Source: Quercus robur (lineage: Eukaryota > Streptophyta > Magnoliopsida > Fagales > Fagaceae). Taken from it: a stretch of 64,000 nt of DNA. A program made the translations under genes and the position numbers. Under the pieces are notes generated by a model. The model worked only from the letters and a program-made list of their open reading frames with translations, ran no database searches and was not told the origin of the DNA. This document shows positions 1 to 11,467 of the stretch, in pieces (the stretch's first letter is position 1; each line of letters opens with the position of its first letter). The stretch is from assembly GCF_932294415.1 (NCBI RefSeq), contig NC_065536.1:7686474-7750473 (forward strand), read 5' to 3'.

Positions 1-1153
1 CCATCTTTCCTTTATTTTTAGTGGACATAAGTAATTATTATTTGATCGGGATTAAGTCTTGTTGTATAAGAATGTTCTTCTCTATTTCATTTAATCATCT
101 AATAGAAGATTCGGTACTTGTTTGGATTCAATATTAACCTATAAATTATTGGTTCCATGGTCATGACCATTATTAATAATGAAGGGGCTTGATTTTACTT
201 TCCTTCCTAAATAGAAATATGGGTGGGGGGGAAATTGATGGGTTCTACCCCTTAGAAATAGAGATAAGATAACCAGAATTGCACATATAAATTAAGAATA
301 GGTTTAATAACAACTTTTTTTTTTTTTCATAATTTGTTAAAGTGATAAATAGTGAATGGTGGTAAATATTTAGTAAACTGTAACAGATATTGTAATATAA
401 TAGCTATTAAAGGCATATTTAGTATATTAGTATACTAAATATGCCTTTAATGGTAGGCTTATGTAAAAATAATTGTCAACCAATTACAACTTCCCAAAAA
501 CAAATTGCAAAAGTAAAAATTAAAGAGAGTAAAATTTTGTGTCAATAGTAGAGTTGACTAGAGGAACAACAAATTGCAAAAATAAAAATTAAAGAGTGTG
601 AAATTTGTGTCAATAGCAGAGTTATTAAGAGGAACAAATCCCATGGTTGAAATTTCTAATTTTATGAATATCACCATAGTTTAAAACTGAAATGGGAAAA
701 GTCACACATTGAGTCATCATTGTATTCTGGCCCATCCCATTAGCTATAAGCTATAGAAGGTTTTAATAATGTCTTCACAGAATTGGCATAGACTTAATTA
801 TGCCTTCAAAGTTTTTTTTGGTGAATGAATGTACGCGAGTTTAAAGTTTAAAAAATGCTATCATGTATGATTACATGTAATCCTGATATGGACATACTTT
901 CTTGGAGAAGTTCCTTGTTAAACCAGTCTCACATGTGCTCCAGCATTTATGTTATGTTATTGTGTTCTTCCCCGACAGTCCTTTGCCTTGAAAAGCGAAG
1001 CTAGCCCTTCCCAAAAGCAATAGCAAAGTTATTTAATTGGAGACTCAACTTATTTGTGCTTTGCATTGACTCTTGTACTTGTCATAACACCTCTCTTTAA
1101 ATCCACTAGCTACTAGCTAGCTACTTCCACCACCCCAAGAAGCTTAAGCAGTT
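1..1153. repeat. Duplicated upstream flank, unit 1
   Basis: No gene is seen here. The block starting at position 1 recurs almost unchanged from about 12320 and again from about 21200, so it marks the left edge of a tandem unit. It provides the promoter side of the epoxide hydrolase copies. In unit 4 the block joins directly to the hydrolase leader, whereas here an insertion at 1154 separates them. The block is AT-rich non-coding sequence. Confidence 0.8.
406..451. repeat. Perfect 21-bp palindrome with 4-bp loop
   Basis: The arms 406-426 and 431-451 are exact reverse complements around a four-base loop, with the core AAAGGCATATTTAGTATA. In the copy near 22035 only the right arm is complete, because a different insertion has replaced the left side. 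It could be a remnant MITE or a local hairpin; no coding role is visible. Confidence 0.85.
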
Positions 1154-2180
1154 AGAGCATTCTTATCGGGACTTGTAAAAAATTTAGTATTTATCCTTTT
1201 AAAACCTATTTTTATAAGATATAACACATCATTTTACAATACAACCTATATTAAAACTTCTATTTTTTTTTTTTTACCATTTCATTCAAATAATGTTTCT
1301 TTATTATTTTTAAATAATTTTTTATTTTCTTCTCTCTCCTTTGTCTCTTTCTTTCTCACAACACCGCCGGCACCACATTACCAACCACCCACCAAAAACC
1401 CACCACCCATACCACAACCACCACTAACAAAAAAAGAAAAAAAAAATTAGAGTAGAAAGAAACCTCCACATCCACGTCCACCCACAACCACCACATCCAC
1501 TCAAAACCACCAGCAAAAAAAAAAAAAAAACCCTTCACCATCGCCGCCACCAGCAAACCCACCACCACCTACCCACCACAAATCATACCCATCCAAAACC
1601 AAATCACAAACCCACCACCCAAAACCAAATCACAAACCTACCAAAATATTCCCAAATCGAAACCCCTGTACAAACCCACAACCTACAAATCGAAACCCCT
1701 GTACAAACCCACAACCTACAAATCGGAACCCAAGGTGTGAGAGAGAGATAATCATAGATCTGAACCAATGAGGGTGAGTGGGAAAACAAATCGGAGGCAG
1801 CGATCAAAGAGTAGAGAGATCGGCGATAAGCTACTGATGTTGCAGACCGAGTAGAGAGATCGAGTGACTAATAGTAGAGAGATTGGTGATGAGTAGAGAT
1901 CGGTGACGAGCACAACAGACCATGAACCACGGAGAGAGAAGAGAGAATAGAGATGAGAAGTGAGAGAGGAAAGAAAATGAGAAATGAGAGAGCCATTGGT
2001 GAATAAAAAACAATTTTTTATTTTACAATATAGCTATAGTGCGCTCTCAAAAATGGGAGTGCACTGTAGCAAGATTATAAATTTTATACAACGTAACAGT
2101 TTTGATGGAGGGTATGTTTTGGGGTTAAGCTATTAAAAAATAAGATTTTTAGCATATAGGAGCCTTAATGAGAATGCTCT
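1154..2180. mobile_element. TIR DNA element with AGAGCATTC ends (1.03 kb)
   Basis: The left end AGAGCATTCTTATCGGGACT and the reverse complement of the right end AGAGCATTCTCATTAAGGCT form imperfect terminal inverted repeats. The unit at 22760 reads straight through this point and serves as the empty site. The flanks TAAGCAGTT and TAAGCTCAT could be a decayed 9-bp duplication, which would point to Mutator-like elements. The interior is A-, CA- and CCA-rich with no transposase, so the element is non-autonomous. A left-truncated copy lies upstream of hydrolase copy 3. Confidence 0.7.
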
Positions 2181-2236
2181 TAAGCTCATGAGAAAGAGCA
2201 AAGAGAAAAAAAGAGTTTTTACACAGAGAGACAAGC

Positions 2237-3946
2237 ATGGAGGAGGGGATAGATCATAGGATTGTGAGTGTCAATGGCATCAAAATGCACATAGCAGAAA
2301 AAGGACAAGGCCCAGTAGTACTATTCCTCCATGGCTTCCCTGAGCTTTGGTACTCCTGGGGCCACCAAATTCATGCTTTGAGCTTACTTGGATACCATGC
2401 TGTAGCACCAGATCTGCGGGGCTTCGGTGACACTGAAGCACCAACTTCCATCACCAGCTACACATGCGATCACATTGTCAATGACCTTGTTGCTCTCATA
2501 GAATCTCTGGGTGTGGAGCAATTGTTTCTTGTGGCACATGATTGGGGAGCCATCATAGGTTGGTACTTGTGCCTGTTTAAGCCTGAAAGAGTGAAGGCAT
2601 TTGTGTGCCTTAGTGTTCCATTCACGCCAAGGAATCTACAGATGAAGCCAATGGATAGAATGCGAGGTTTCTTTGGAGATGACTACTATATATGCAAATT
2701 TCAGGTTCTTGTTTAGCTAACGTAACCAGATTTGGCTTCTTGTATGCTTAAATGATCATGTTTTAGTATAAAATCTTATTTGTTTAATCCCATTTATGTC
2801 TTTAGTGCCTAGTTTCTATGAAACAGTTGAAACAGTTAGGTAAGCATGCTTGTTTGATTTGAGCAAAGGCTCTTTAAGTCACATTATTTGCTTTGTTATG
2901 ATTCTTGCTCAAGATTTTTAGGCTTAGACTTTAGTACACGTTACATTCCAAGTTATAAGAGGCTAATCTTAAACTCTGAAAATTGAAAACCAAAACTTGG
3001 TAACTAATATCTTATATCGCCACCCAATTTTACTTTGATATTTCCATATGTGTTGCAGGCACCAGGAGAAATTGAAGCTGAGATTGCTGAAATAGGTACA
3101 GCAAATGTACTCAAGACCATTTTATCAATTTGAAAACCAGGTCCACCTTGCTTCCCTAAAGGAAATGCATTTGGAATCCGTACCAATGCTTCAATTTCCT
3201 TGCCCTCTTTGCTTTCAGAAGAAGAGCTTACTTATTATGTCACAAAATTTGACCAGAAAGGCTTCACTGGAGGATTGAACTACTATCGAGCAATTGACCA
3301 GTATGTTACAAACTTCAATGAAAATGTTTCAACATCTAAATGTCAAAACATTTCTTGTGCCTAAGACTTGATATGTAACAAATTCTAGGTGCCCATTTCA
3401 CATTTAAGGTTTTAATTCTTAAATCTAACTGTGTATAGAGTCATGTTTTTTAAAATGACTATATCTTAGATTTGTAATATTTAATATGAAACATGAGATT
3501 GATTCATTTCAGATGGAGATGATCCTCTTCCAAGACGCTCACCTGGCACATTTTTAATCAACAAAAGAACCAAAATTTTGGGTTCACATAAAATAGAAGC
3601 ATGAAACTTAAATCTAGGCCTTCCTTAACATTAAATGTCCCAGCACTTTGGTATTCATAAAACAAACGTTTGAGAATTAGTTTCTGATTATTGCAGAAAC
3701 TGGGAGGTCATAGAAAAATGGACCGGAGTGCAAGTGACGGTACCTGTGAAGTTCATAGTGGGGGATTTGGACATGGTGTACACCACCCTAGGGACAAAGG
3801 AATACATACACAATGGTGATTTCAAGAAAGATGTGCCATTTTTGGAGGAAGCTGTTGTAATGGAAGGGGTGGGTCACTTCATCAATCAAGAAAGAGCAAA
3901 AGAAATCGGTTCTCACGTCTATGACTTCATTAAGAAGTTCAAATAA
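2237..3946 (+). pseudogene. Soluble epoxide hydrolase, copy 1 (alpha type), one nonsense codon
   Basis: This is an alpha/beta-hydrolase-fold epoxide hydrolase, a family that converts epoxides to diols in the cytosol (cutin monomers and fatty acid epoxides in plants). Exons are 2237-2704, 3059-3300 and 3697-3946, with GT-AG introns and 320 codons including the stop. The oxyanion motif HGFP is at residues 32-35, the nucleophile Asp102 in VAHDWGA, lid tyrosines near 150 and 232, and charge-relay Asp262 (GDLD) and His297 (GVGHF). Length and triad spacing match plant enzymes. Codon 181 (3131-3133) is TGA where copy 3 has CGA (Arg), so the protein would lose the lid and two triad residues. Apart from that single change the frame is whole, so this copy died recently, or the stop is an allele or an assembly error. 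Confidence 0.85.
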
Positions 3947-4534
3947 ATACTGTAAATTGTGCACTGTTTCTATGGGTTCATTAGGAATTCAATCTGTCAC
4001 TCTTGTGGCACTAAGCTTGGTGGTTGAATAGACATTGTCATATGATCTACAAGGCTGCTTTATTAAGTATGAATTTCTGCTTGAATATCTATTTCTTTAC
4101 AGTTATTTCATTATTATTGAGAAGCACATATTGGTACATGGATTCCCCAAATCCTAGTTATTCATGGCTGGTTAAAATTTGAATTTAAATTGTAGTTTTA
4201 AGACTCACTGAGTGTGTGTGTGTGTAAATTACTAATAAAAAGAATTATATAGTTATTTTTGTAGAAGTGGAAGTTTAATGGAAGTAGATAGGAGCTTTTG
4301 AAAGAAGCCAAAAATACTTTCATAAATTAAAAAATAAAATAACATAACCAAAAGGCTATATGCAAGAATCAAAGAATGGCAAAATAGAGATTTCTTGCTT
4401 GTCACGTCTCGATTATTGTTGGATTTAAGTGCAAAAGCCTAAGAAAATATGATGGGCGTCTAAATGTATTAAACACTAATTAAGCTGTATTAATATTTTA
4501 GACTCCATAAAATAGATTTGGCTTATCTCTAGTA

Positions 4535-4575
<41 letters not shown>

Positions 4576-5373
4576 CTTTTGTTTTAATAAAAAATTGTCA
4601 TATCACCCATTAACGAAGTAAAATGTGAAGATTTAAATCCATTATCATTTGTTATTGTATATTTAAAATAAAAGAACATTTTCAATTAAAAAAAATACTT
4701 GAGCTAAGCCAAACCCCCAATGGAATCAAAAATTTGTGGAAATTCTGCGCTTACAAGGTGCATTGCACTAATTTTGTATGTGACACACTTATTTGGGACA
4801 AGATTATATAACCTAAATGAATTAGAATGCCATTAGTCTCATTAATCTTCTAAAATACTTCAAGTTCTTCATCGTATATCACACTACACCGTTCTCACTT
4901 TGCAATATTTTCCGGAATGAATTTTAAAAAGAGGCAAAAATGGAGAGAAAGATCAATAGCTCAAGAAGGAGTTGTGTTTTAAGGATTTGGATCCAGTTAG
5001 TATTACACCGGGTGCAATACTACTAATTCATCTCACATTGATTTTTACAATCTTATTTTTAAACTTTAACTTTAATACTTTAATTTTATTTTTATTTAAT
5101 TCATTCAATCTCAATTTGTGTTTCAACACTATGCACATCCATCCGCACCCAAAAAAAAAAAAAAAAAAAAATCAAATGTCACTCTCTTTTTTGATCTAAA
5201 TCAAATGTCACTCTCAAGATTGAAGTTGTCAATGCTGCAATGCCCAATAAAGAAGATGTTATGGATGTGTAAGGAATCATTTCTACTGGGTGTGTGTGGT
5301 AAAGTCTGACTTGTTGAAGTCAATGTTGGATGTGATTCATTCAAGTATCATAATGTGAACTACAAGAATCAAT
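3947..5373. repeat. Duplicated downstream flank of hydrolase copy 1
   Basis: Non-coding 3' flank, repeated after copy 3 (18534-19906) and partly after copies 2 and 4. It holds a TG microsatellite near 4214, a poly-A run at 4539-4572 and a second A-run at 5152-5170. The points matching the two Helitron insertions of the beta copies are uninterrupted here, near 4475 and 4586, so this block serves as the empty site for both. Confidence 0.75.
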
Positions 5374-6515
5374 TCAATACTTAGCGTGCAATACCTCAAA
5401 TCCCAGCCATCCATTTAATCCAATGAGTCTTATTTTGACACCTCACCAGTACACGCTGGCTCACTCAAGATTTCATTTCAGCTTCCCTTTTTTGAATTTC
5501 ACTAAAAACTCTCTCCTCTCTCTCTCATTTCAACCTAGCTCTCTCTGTCACTCTCCCTAACACTCCACTCTCTCAACCTCGACTGCGCCTCCACCACTCT
5601 CTCAACCCCGACTGCGCCTCCACCATTCTCTCAACATCCACGCTTGCTCTCTGCCTCTCCCTCAACCCCATCGGCACCGTTTCCCGCATACCCAACTCAG
5701 ACGAATAACCAAAAACAAAGAAAAAACGACGCCATCTGAGATCTCGACCCCCAAACAGTCGCACCCTTTTTGACCCAGATCAGAGAGAGAGTAAGGGTTG
5801 GGGTTTGGAGAGAATCGGGTGTTTAAGTGAGAAATTGATGCTTTTCAGACCCAGATCAGAGAAAGTAAAGGTTAGGGTTTGGAGAGAATCGGGTTAGGGT
5901 TTGATGCTTTTTCAGGTTTGATCTATGGAGGGATATGAGATTGAGAGAGAAAGAAAGAGAGTTTGGTCGAAGGAGAGAAGAAGCCACCATCGGAGGTCGT
6001 GGTTGTGATGAAAATTATCCTTGCCGATTTGGGCTTGTTTCAGAGAGAGACCTCCACTCGGTAGGGTTTTCTTTTATATCTATTATTTTTAATAAACTCT
6101 ATTTTCTTTTATCTCTATTTTTTGATTCTATTTTCTGTTTTTTTGGTTTTTAGCTTAGGAATTGAAATCAAGTCTTATATTGCTTGCATTTTTGTCAATT
6201 GTTTAAAAATGCTTAATACAAAATTAGTGATTGTGGAATTGAAAATGCTTTCTCTGGCATTAAAAATCTACCAACGTGATACAAAAACAGTATATTAGAA
6301 CTGTACATCTTCCAAAAATAGTGATTGTGGCTGCTTAACTTAAGGACTCTGGAGGAATTTAGTGTAGATTTTACATAGCTTTATTATGCTTGATGAAAAC
6401 TGCCATGGATATTGAAAATATTCAAAGGTCAAAACTCTTTCTCTCATTGGGGCTGAATTTAATTCTATTTTCTCTTTTTTGGGTCTTTAGCTTAGGAATT
6501 GAAATCAAGTCTTAA

Positions 6516-6538
6516 TTTTGTTATTATTGTTATTGTGG

Positions 6539-6570
<32 letters not shown>

Positions 6571-6571
6571 G
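6516..6571 (+). repeat. GTT/ATT trinucleotide microsatellite
   Basis: A run of ATT and then GTT repeats abuts the first captured helicase exon, reads as poly-valine in the exon's frame, and probably sits at the left breakpoint of the captured segment. About 300 bases further left (6164-6180 and 6488-6515) a stretch containing GCTTAGGAATTGAAATCAAG is repeated directly. Confidence 0.85.
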
Positions 6572-6741
6572 GAACACCTGGAAGAATATTGGCTTTGGCA
6601 AGGGATAAAGATCTTGGATTGAAGAATGTGAGGCATTTTATTGTTGATGAGTGTGATAAGATGCTAGAATCACTGGGTATGGTCTTCTTAGAGGCCGTTT
6701 GGATTCAGCGTTTTCCGCTGAATCCAAGCTGCGTTTTCTGA

Positions 6742-6773
<32 letters not shown>

Positions 6774-8050
6774 AGCCGCATATTTTGACTAAATCAACTG
6801 TGAACAGTGCATTCGTGCACTGTTCACGGACTCACAAATTCCACTTTTCAACAACTTTTTCATTAAAAATGGGTCCCACGATACTATTCACATATTTAAA
6901 AATTATTTTGCTACAGTGTTTTCAGTTTCAGCAAAAATAAGCTCAATCCAAACGGACCCTTAATCTTCTGCCTTTTATCCACTTGTTTATGTGAATTAGT
7001 TCTGAAATCTGATACTTTGCAATTCTCTTGTTCTCTTTACAGTGTATTGCATTGTTTGCGACAATAATTTTCTTATTTTAAGCCTTCTGTTGTCCATATT
7101 CTTGTTTGTTTTACAGACATGAGGAAAGATGTGCAGGAGATCTTCAAGATGACTCCTCATGACAAGCAAGTTATGATGTTTTCAGCAACTCTCAGCAAAG
7201 AGATCCGCCCTGTTTGCAAAAAATTTATGCAAGAGGTATGATAAGGCATCATAAAGTTATGATATTCTTTGTATTTATAAATGTCATGTCATTGCCTTGT
7301 TGGTTGTGTCAACTGTGCGGTTTTGTGGCTTAGGTTTCAATTTGCCTTGTCATTGGCAAGGGAATGAATTTGTAGTTGTAGTACTTGCAATATTTTTAGT
7401 TTTTCCTACTTCTAGTCTGAACTTTTCCTTGGGCGTAACCACTTCTCTTGATCCTTTTGGTTATGTGGTTGATTGACTGTGTTTGTGGGGCCTTAGTGAG
7501 GATATTGGTTCCACTTCTTATTTCTTGGGTAGTAGCTGGATGTTTCTAGTATTTGAGAGATGAGTAAGTTCAATCAATACATCGTAGTTCAGAAGGATTG
7601 ACTTTTTGGATTGCCAGTTATTTGTTTATCTATTCTTGTTGAGTTTTGGATGCTGTAGAAGATGGTATTTTGATGCACTTTATATTGACACTCGTTTTTT
7701 TCAGCCAATGGAAATTTATGTTGATGATGAGACCAAGTTGACTCTTCACGGTCTTGTACAGGTATCTTCGATGCTTTTTTTTTTTTTTTTTTTTTAAATT
7801 TTTGCAATATTTTTGTTTCATCAGTTGATTGTCTCTTGCTCATTCAACTAATGCACATTTTCATTATCTCTCTGTGCAGCACTACATTTTATTGAAGGAG
7901 GCAGAGAAAAATCGCAAATTGAATGACCTTCTTGATGCATTGGACTTCAATCAGGTTGTCATTTTTGTCAAGAGTGTGACCAGAGCTGCTGAGCTGAACA
8001 AGTTACTTACCGAGTGTGACCAGAGCTGCTGAGTTGAACAAGTTACTTTG
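6562..8050 (+). pseudogene. DEAD-box RNA helicase (UAP56/RH15-RH56 type) fragment
   Basis: UAP56/SUB2 helicases couple splicing to mRNA export in the nucleus. Four exons are readable: about 6562-6676, 7117-7235, 7705-7761 and from 7880. All keep GT-AG splice sites and phases, giving an open stretch of about 140 residues. Visible are GTPGR (motif Ib), the family-specific DECD (motif II), FSATL (motif III) and the linker into the second RecA domain with VVIFVKSV. Motif I (ATP-binding loop), the Q motif and motifs V-VI are absent, so this is a middle piece of a protein of about 430 residues. At the right end a 40-bp direct duplication (7972-8011 and 8012-8048) shifts the frame and gives a stop at 8030-8032. 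It lies inside the 5.6 kb TIR-bounded insertion and keeps its introns, so it was copied as genomic DNA. Confidence 0.85.
6691..6959. mobile_element. Tourist-like MITE (PIF/Harbinger), 269 bp
   Basis: The left end GAGGCCGTTTGGATT and the reverse complement of the right end GGGTCCGTTTGGATT are terminal inverted repeats of the Tourist/PIF-Harbinger kind. A 3-bp TTA duplication flanks the element (6688-6690 and 6960-6962), as expected for that superfamily. It sits in the first intron of the captured helicase piece, 14 bases after the donor site, so it arrived after that intron existed. A long poly-T run lies in its left half. Confidence 0.85.
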
Positions 8051-8129
8051 TTCATGAATTTTACTTTTATTTTTCATATTTTTATTGTATGGGAAAAACA
8101 CTTAGATGGCTGAGTTTTTTGCTCTGTCA

Positions 8130-8640
8130 AGTTAAGATTAACAGAAACAATCGTGTAATATTTTCCACACAAAGGTGATATAAACATGCATTTTACTTTC
8201 CATTTGTTCCTTACAGACCTTAATTTGGTACATACCAGTACTTGAATGTCTCCAAAACATCTTGTCCTCCTTAAAAAAACAAGGAGGGGTGGTATAGATT
8301 TCTAACAATGATGGGATTCCAGTTATTAGTGAACGATTCAACAAAGTCAGCCACAGTTTTCAAATTTGAGCCAACTACTCCCTGATATTTAGAAGTGCTA
8401 GGGAACCAAGCTGGGTGGTAAGGTAATGTTCAAACCTGTTCCTATCATCCACCAACCTTGATGTATTAATGGATTGTTGTAAATGATATTCTTCCAAGTC
8501 CAAGATTGGTGAGGGTAGGGTTTGCAGTCATGGAGAGGATTTTCAGGGAAGTATTTAGCTAACAAGGAGTTGGGATGGTAAACCATTCTCCAAAATTCCA
8601 CAATTCCAAGAAGTATTTAGACCACCTGAACGTGCGCCAA
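8130..8640 (-). mobile_element. LINE reverse-transcriptase ORF fragment (zinc-knuckle region)
   Basis: On the minus strand two adjoining open stretches resemble the region after the reverse transcriptase in plant L1-type LINEs. One has HPNSLLAKYFPENPL followed by SWTWKNI and GWWMIGTG. The other has DKMFWRHSSTGMY, the usual start of the zf-RVT domain. Frames are broken between them and neither end of a LINE is seen, so this is an old internal fragment. It lies within the 5.6 kb insertion, just right of the helicase piece. Confidence 0.65.
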
Positions 8641-8699
8641 GCTCCACAATTCCTCATTCTCTTCCTGTACTTTTCCTCTTTGTCTTTATCTCTTTCATT

Positions 8700-10440
8700 T
8701 TTTTTTTTCTTTTACATACGACAGAATTAGACACTCAATAGCACCAAATCTAATATGAAATTGGAAATCTCTCATTCTCATTCTAGCATGTACTAACAAA
8801 TTTAGGGAACAAAATTTAGGGTATGAAGAGACATTGCATTTAAAAATATTAATCTCTTGCAAATATAATTAATGTTTAACTAGAAGTTACTCAAATATGC
8901 ACTTGTACAATCTAACATATTTAACATGTTTGACTAACTTCTTTAGTTACAAAAATTATCCAAAAAATTTGCTACATGTGCAATTAGTTGTCTAAATAAG
9001 TCAGATTTGCTGTCCAAGAAACTGTCCAAGGCAAAGTTGTCCAAAAATGCTATCCGCTGCGCAATTTGCTACCATGTCCACTGTGCAATATACTATCGAA
9101 CAAACTGTCCAAAAAATGTTATCCATCATATTGCAAAATCAATATTAGCCTGAAAATATGTCAAAAAAATCAAGTTACATTTTAAACTTAAACAAACATA
9201 AGAAAATTTCACTATAATTGAACTTACCATTTATTAGTTTTTTACATACCAAAAAAGTGTTGTGTTTCCAGGCAAGCATTTGTATTTTCAACACATAAGT
9301 TAGTCCATAATTGACCTAACTTCATTTCCCTGTGTATATATATAAACAAATAAGTTTATTCATTTGGTAAGTAGAGAGGATACAAACACATGGATTTATT
9401 TTTTACTTGACCAATATTCATTTGGTGAGTAAGAATTAAAACTAAATATTTTAAATTTGAGGGACCAAAACCAAACTTGCCTCAACCAAAAATATAAGTC
9501 ACTCACCAAATTGTTATAGGTGGAACTCACACAAAAAGGTCAGTCAGGAACGATGGAGTTACTCACCACAGGCCAAGCCACTCACAAAATGTCAGTCAAG
9601 AATGATGGAGTTACTCACCACAGGCCAAGCCACTCACACAAAAGGTAAGTCACTCACCACAGGCCAAGCCAAAACCCAAATCACCCATTGCCAGGTATGC
9701 ATAGCCAAGAGCCGATCAATAGCCAGCCACACCCAAATCATCCATCGCTATCAACCATCAAAGAGCCAACCCAAATCACTAGTCATCAAGACAACACACA
9801 GCCAAACCATAACAATATCCCAACCCATCAACTACCTGACTGACAGCCAAGACCCACTTAAACACATAAAGCCACTTCAACAGAAACTACTTCAACAGAA
9901 ACTTCATAATACAAACCAATCAGAAAAACAAACTTCAAATCTAACAAGTTCATGGGAAAAAAAAAAGTAGGGAATATTGGCAGAGCTCAACTGAGGGAAG
10001 ATAGTCACTTAAAAGCAACGTTTACGTTTTACCTGACAAACAACTGCATCATTTGATACTTGAGACAATGATGGAGTTAACATTACAAATTAATTTTGAT
10101 ACATTAGAGCACACTACCACATAAACCAGCCCACTAATTTGGTAAATTCAACACTAATTTTGACTGGTAAACTGATCTCCAATCTGAGTATTGAATATAT
10201 ATTGATCACAAAAATTTATAGTTTAGGATGGACATTACAAACAATCCTATAGTTTATGGTAGATAGTTACAATAAACCCTGGTATCAAAAAGTAACTTTT
10301 TTCAACTCAAATTATGTTTTGCCTAAATATTCCAAAGGATAGGGAGATTTAGCCCCAAAAAAAAAAAATATATGGTGATTTTCTTTTGGGTATAAGAAAT
10401 AACTAATACATATATTGGGCAAGATTAGAAAGTCAGCTCA
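8700..10440. other. Non-coding interior of the 5.6 kb insertion
   Basis: AT-rich sequence with no recognisable gene. From 9539 to 9672 a block beginning GTCAGTCA and containing ACTCACCACAGGCCAAGCCA is repeated two and a half times with a period near 52 bases. The open frame over it (9602-9970) is low-complexity and resembles no family I know. From about 10460 to 10900 the sequence becomes GC-richer, like a gene leader, but I cannot assign it. Confidence 0.5.
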
Positions 10441-11467
10441 TTAAGGAAAAGAATAAAGAGTATGCCATTCAAAGAAGAAGAAGAAAACAAAACCTGGTAT
10501 TTGAGTTGATGAACTCACCGAGTGGAAAGGGCGAGTCCTAGATCGAGATTGAAGCGTGCATGGTGGAAAGAAGCAGAGGAGTTTGAGGTTGTTCTTCTGA
10601 CTTCTGTCTTTCTGTGTTCTGTTCTTGTCTTGCTCGATCTTCTTCTGTGTTGGGGATGGACCCGCGGTGACTAACACAAAGGCGTTTGGCTTCAGAGAGA
10701 CCTTCACTCCATGAGAGTTGGGACTTGGGATAGCTTCACACACGAGAAAGAGGGAGTGTGAGTGTTTGGGGGGTTTGGTTTCAAATGCTAAGTTTCAGTG
10801 TTTGGGTATGAGCTGGGGCTGCTGTGACAATGGATTGAAGGAAAGGCAGAGAATGGGTTGAAAGAGAGGCAGAGACGGTAGCTGCGCAGGGGAGAGAGAG
10901 AGAAAAAAAAAAATTTGATTTTCTGTTTGGTTACTCAAGACTTTTACCAGAACATTGGGCAGGCTCAAAACAGTGGGTGGGCTGTGAAATATTTTAATGG
11001 CTGGGTTTTGAGGTATTGCACTGGATGTGAATCCAGTCACAAGTGCAACAACCTTTCGGGCTGTTTTTTTTTTTTTAATAGAGACTGCATTAAATTCTCC
11101 TTTTTGTGTTTTTTCAATTCTATAATGTCTAAGCTAGGGGTACGCTGCATTTAGACCTAAGAAATAATAGGTATTCTATTGCAGCTAATATTGGTTGTGT
11201 TAGAGCCTTAATTATGAAGCATGCGTTGCTTGTGCTATGAGCCTATGAAAAAAAAAAAAAGACATGAAATAAGATAATAATAAGATGTATTGAATTGTAT
11301 TAATTATAAACCATTAACTAGTACAAACTAGTAGATGTTATTGATACTTTATAGAATATGGGAATTTAATATAATTTTTTTGGTAACAAAAAATTGGGCA
11401 ACACGAATATAGATGAGCACCAACTTGATTGTTGGAAATTTTAGTCATGTCAACGCGGAATCAAGGC

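Larger units (their letters stand above)
5374..11033. mobile_element. Candidate Pack-TIR transposon carrying helicase exons (5.6 kb)
   Basis: The flank on the left matches 19893-19905 and the flank on the right resumes the match at about 19932, so this 5.6 kb block is an insertion or replacement relative to the paralogous unit. Near its two edges lie inverted repeats: GTGCAATACCTCAAATCCCA from 5385, and the reverse complement of the right edge GTGCAATACCTCAAAACCCA ending about 11022. About 25 bases match with one difference. The interior holds captured DEAD-box helicase exons, a nested Tourist-like MITE, a LINE fragment and a short tandem repeat. No transposase is seen. The exact outer ends and target duplication are unclear: about 25 bases of the empty site differ. 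The superfamily is not fixed; Mutator-like is the usual kind for gene capture. Confidence 0.6.

Noticed and set aside
1356-2013. Open frames on the minus strand rich in F, V and W
   Set aside because: They read the CCA- and A-rich interior of the TIR element; low complexity, no ATG-supported domain.
9602-9970. 122-residue plus-strand frame
   Set aside because: Covers a local tandem repeat of ACTCACCACAGGCC type; composition is repetitive and no family is recognised.
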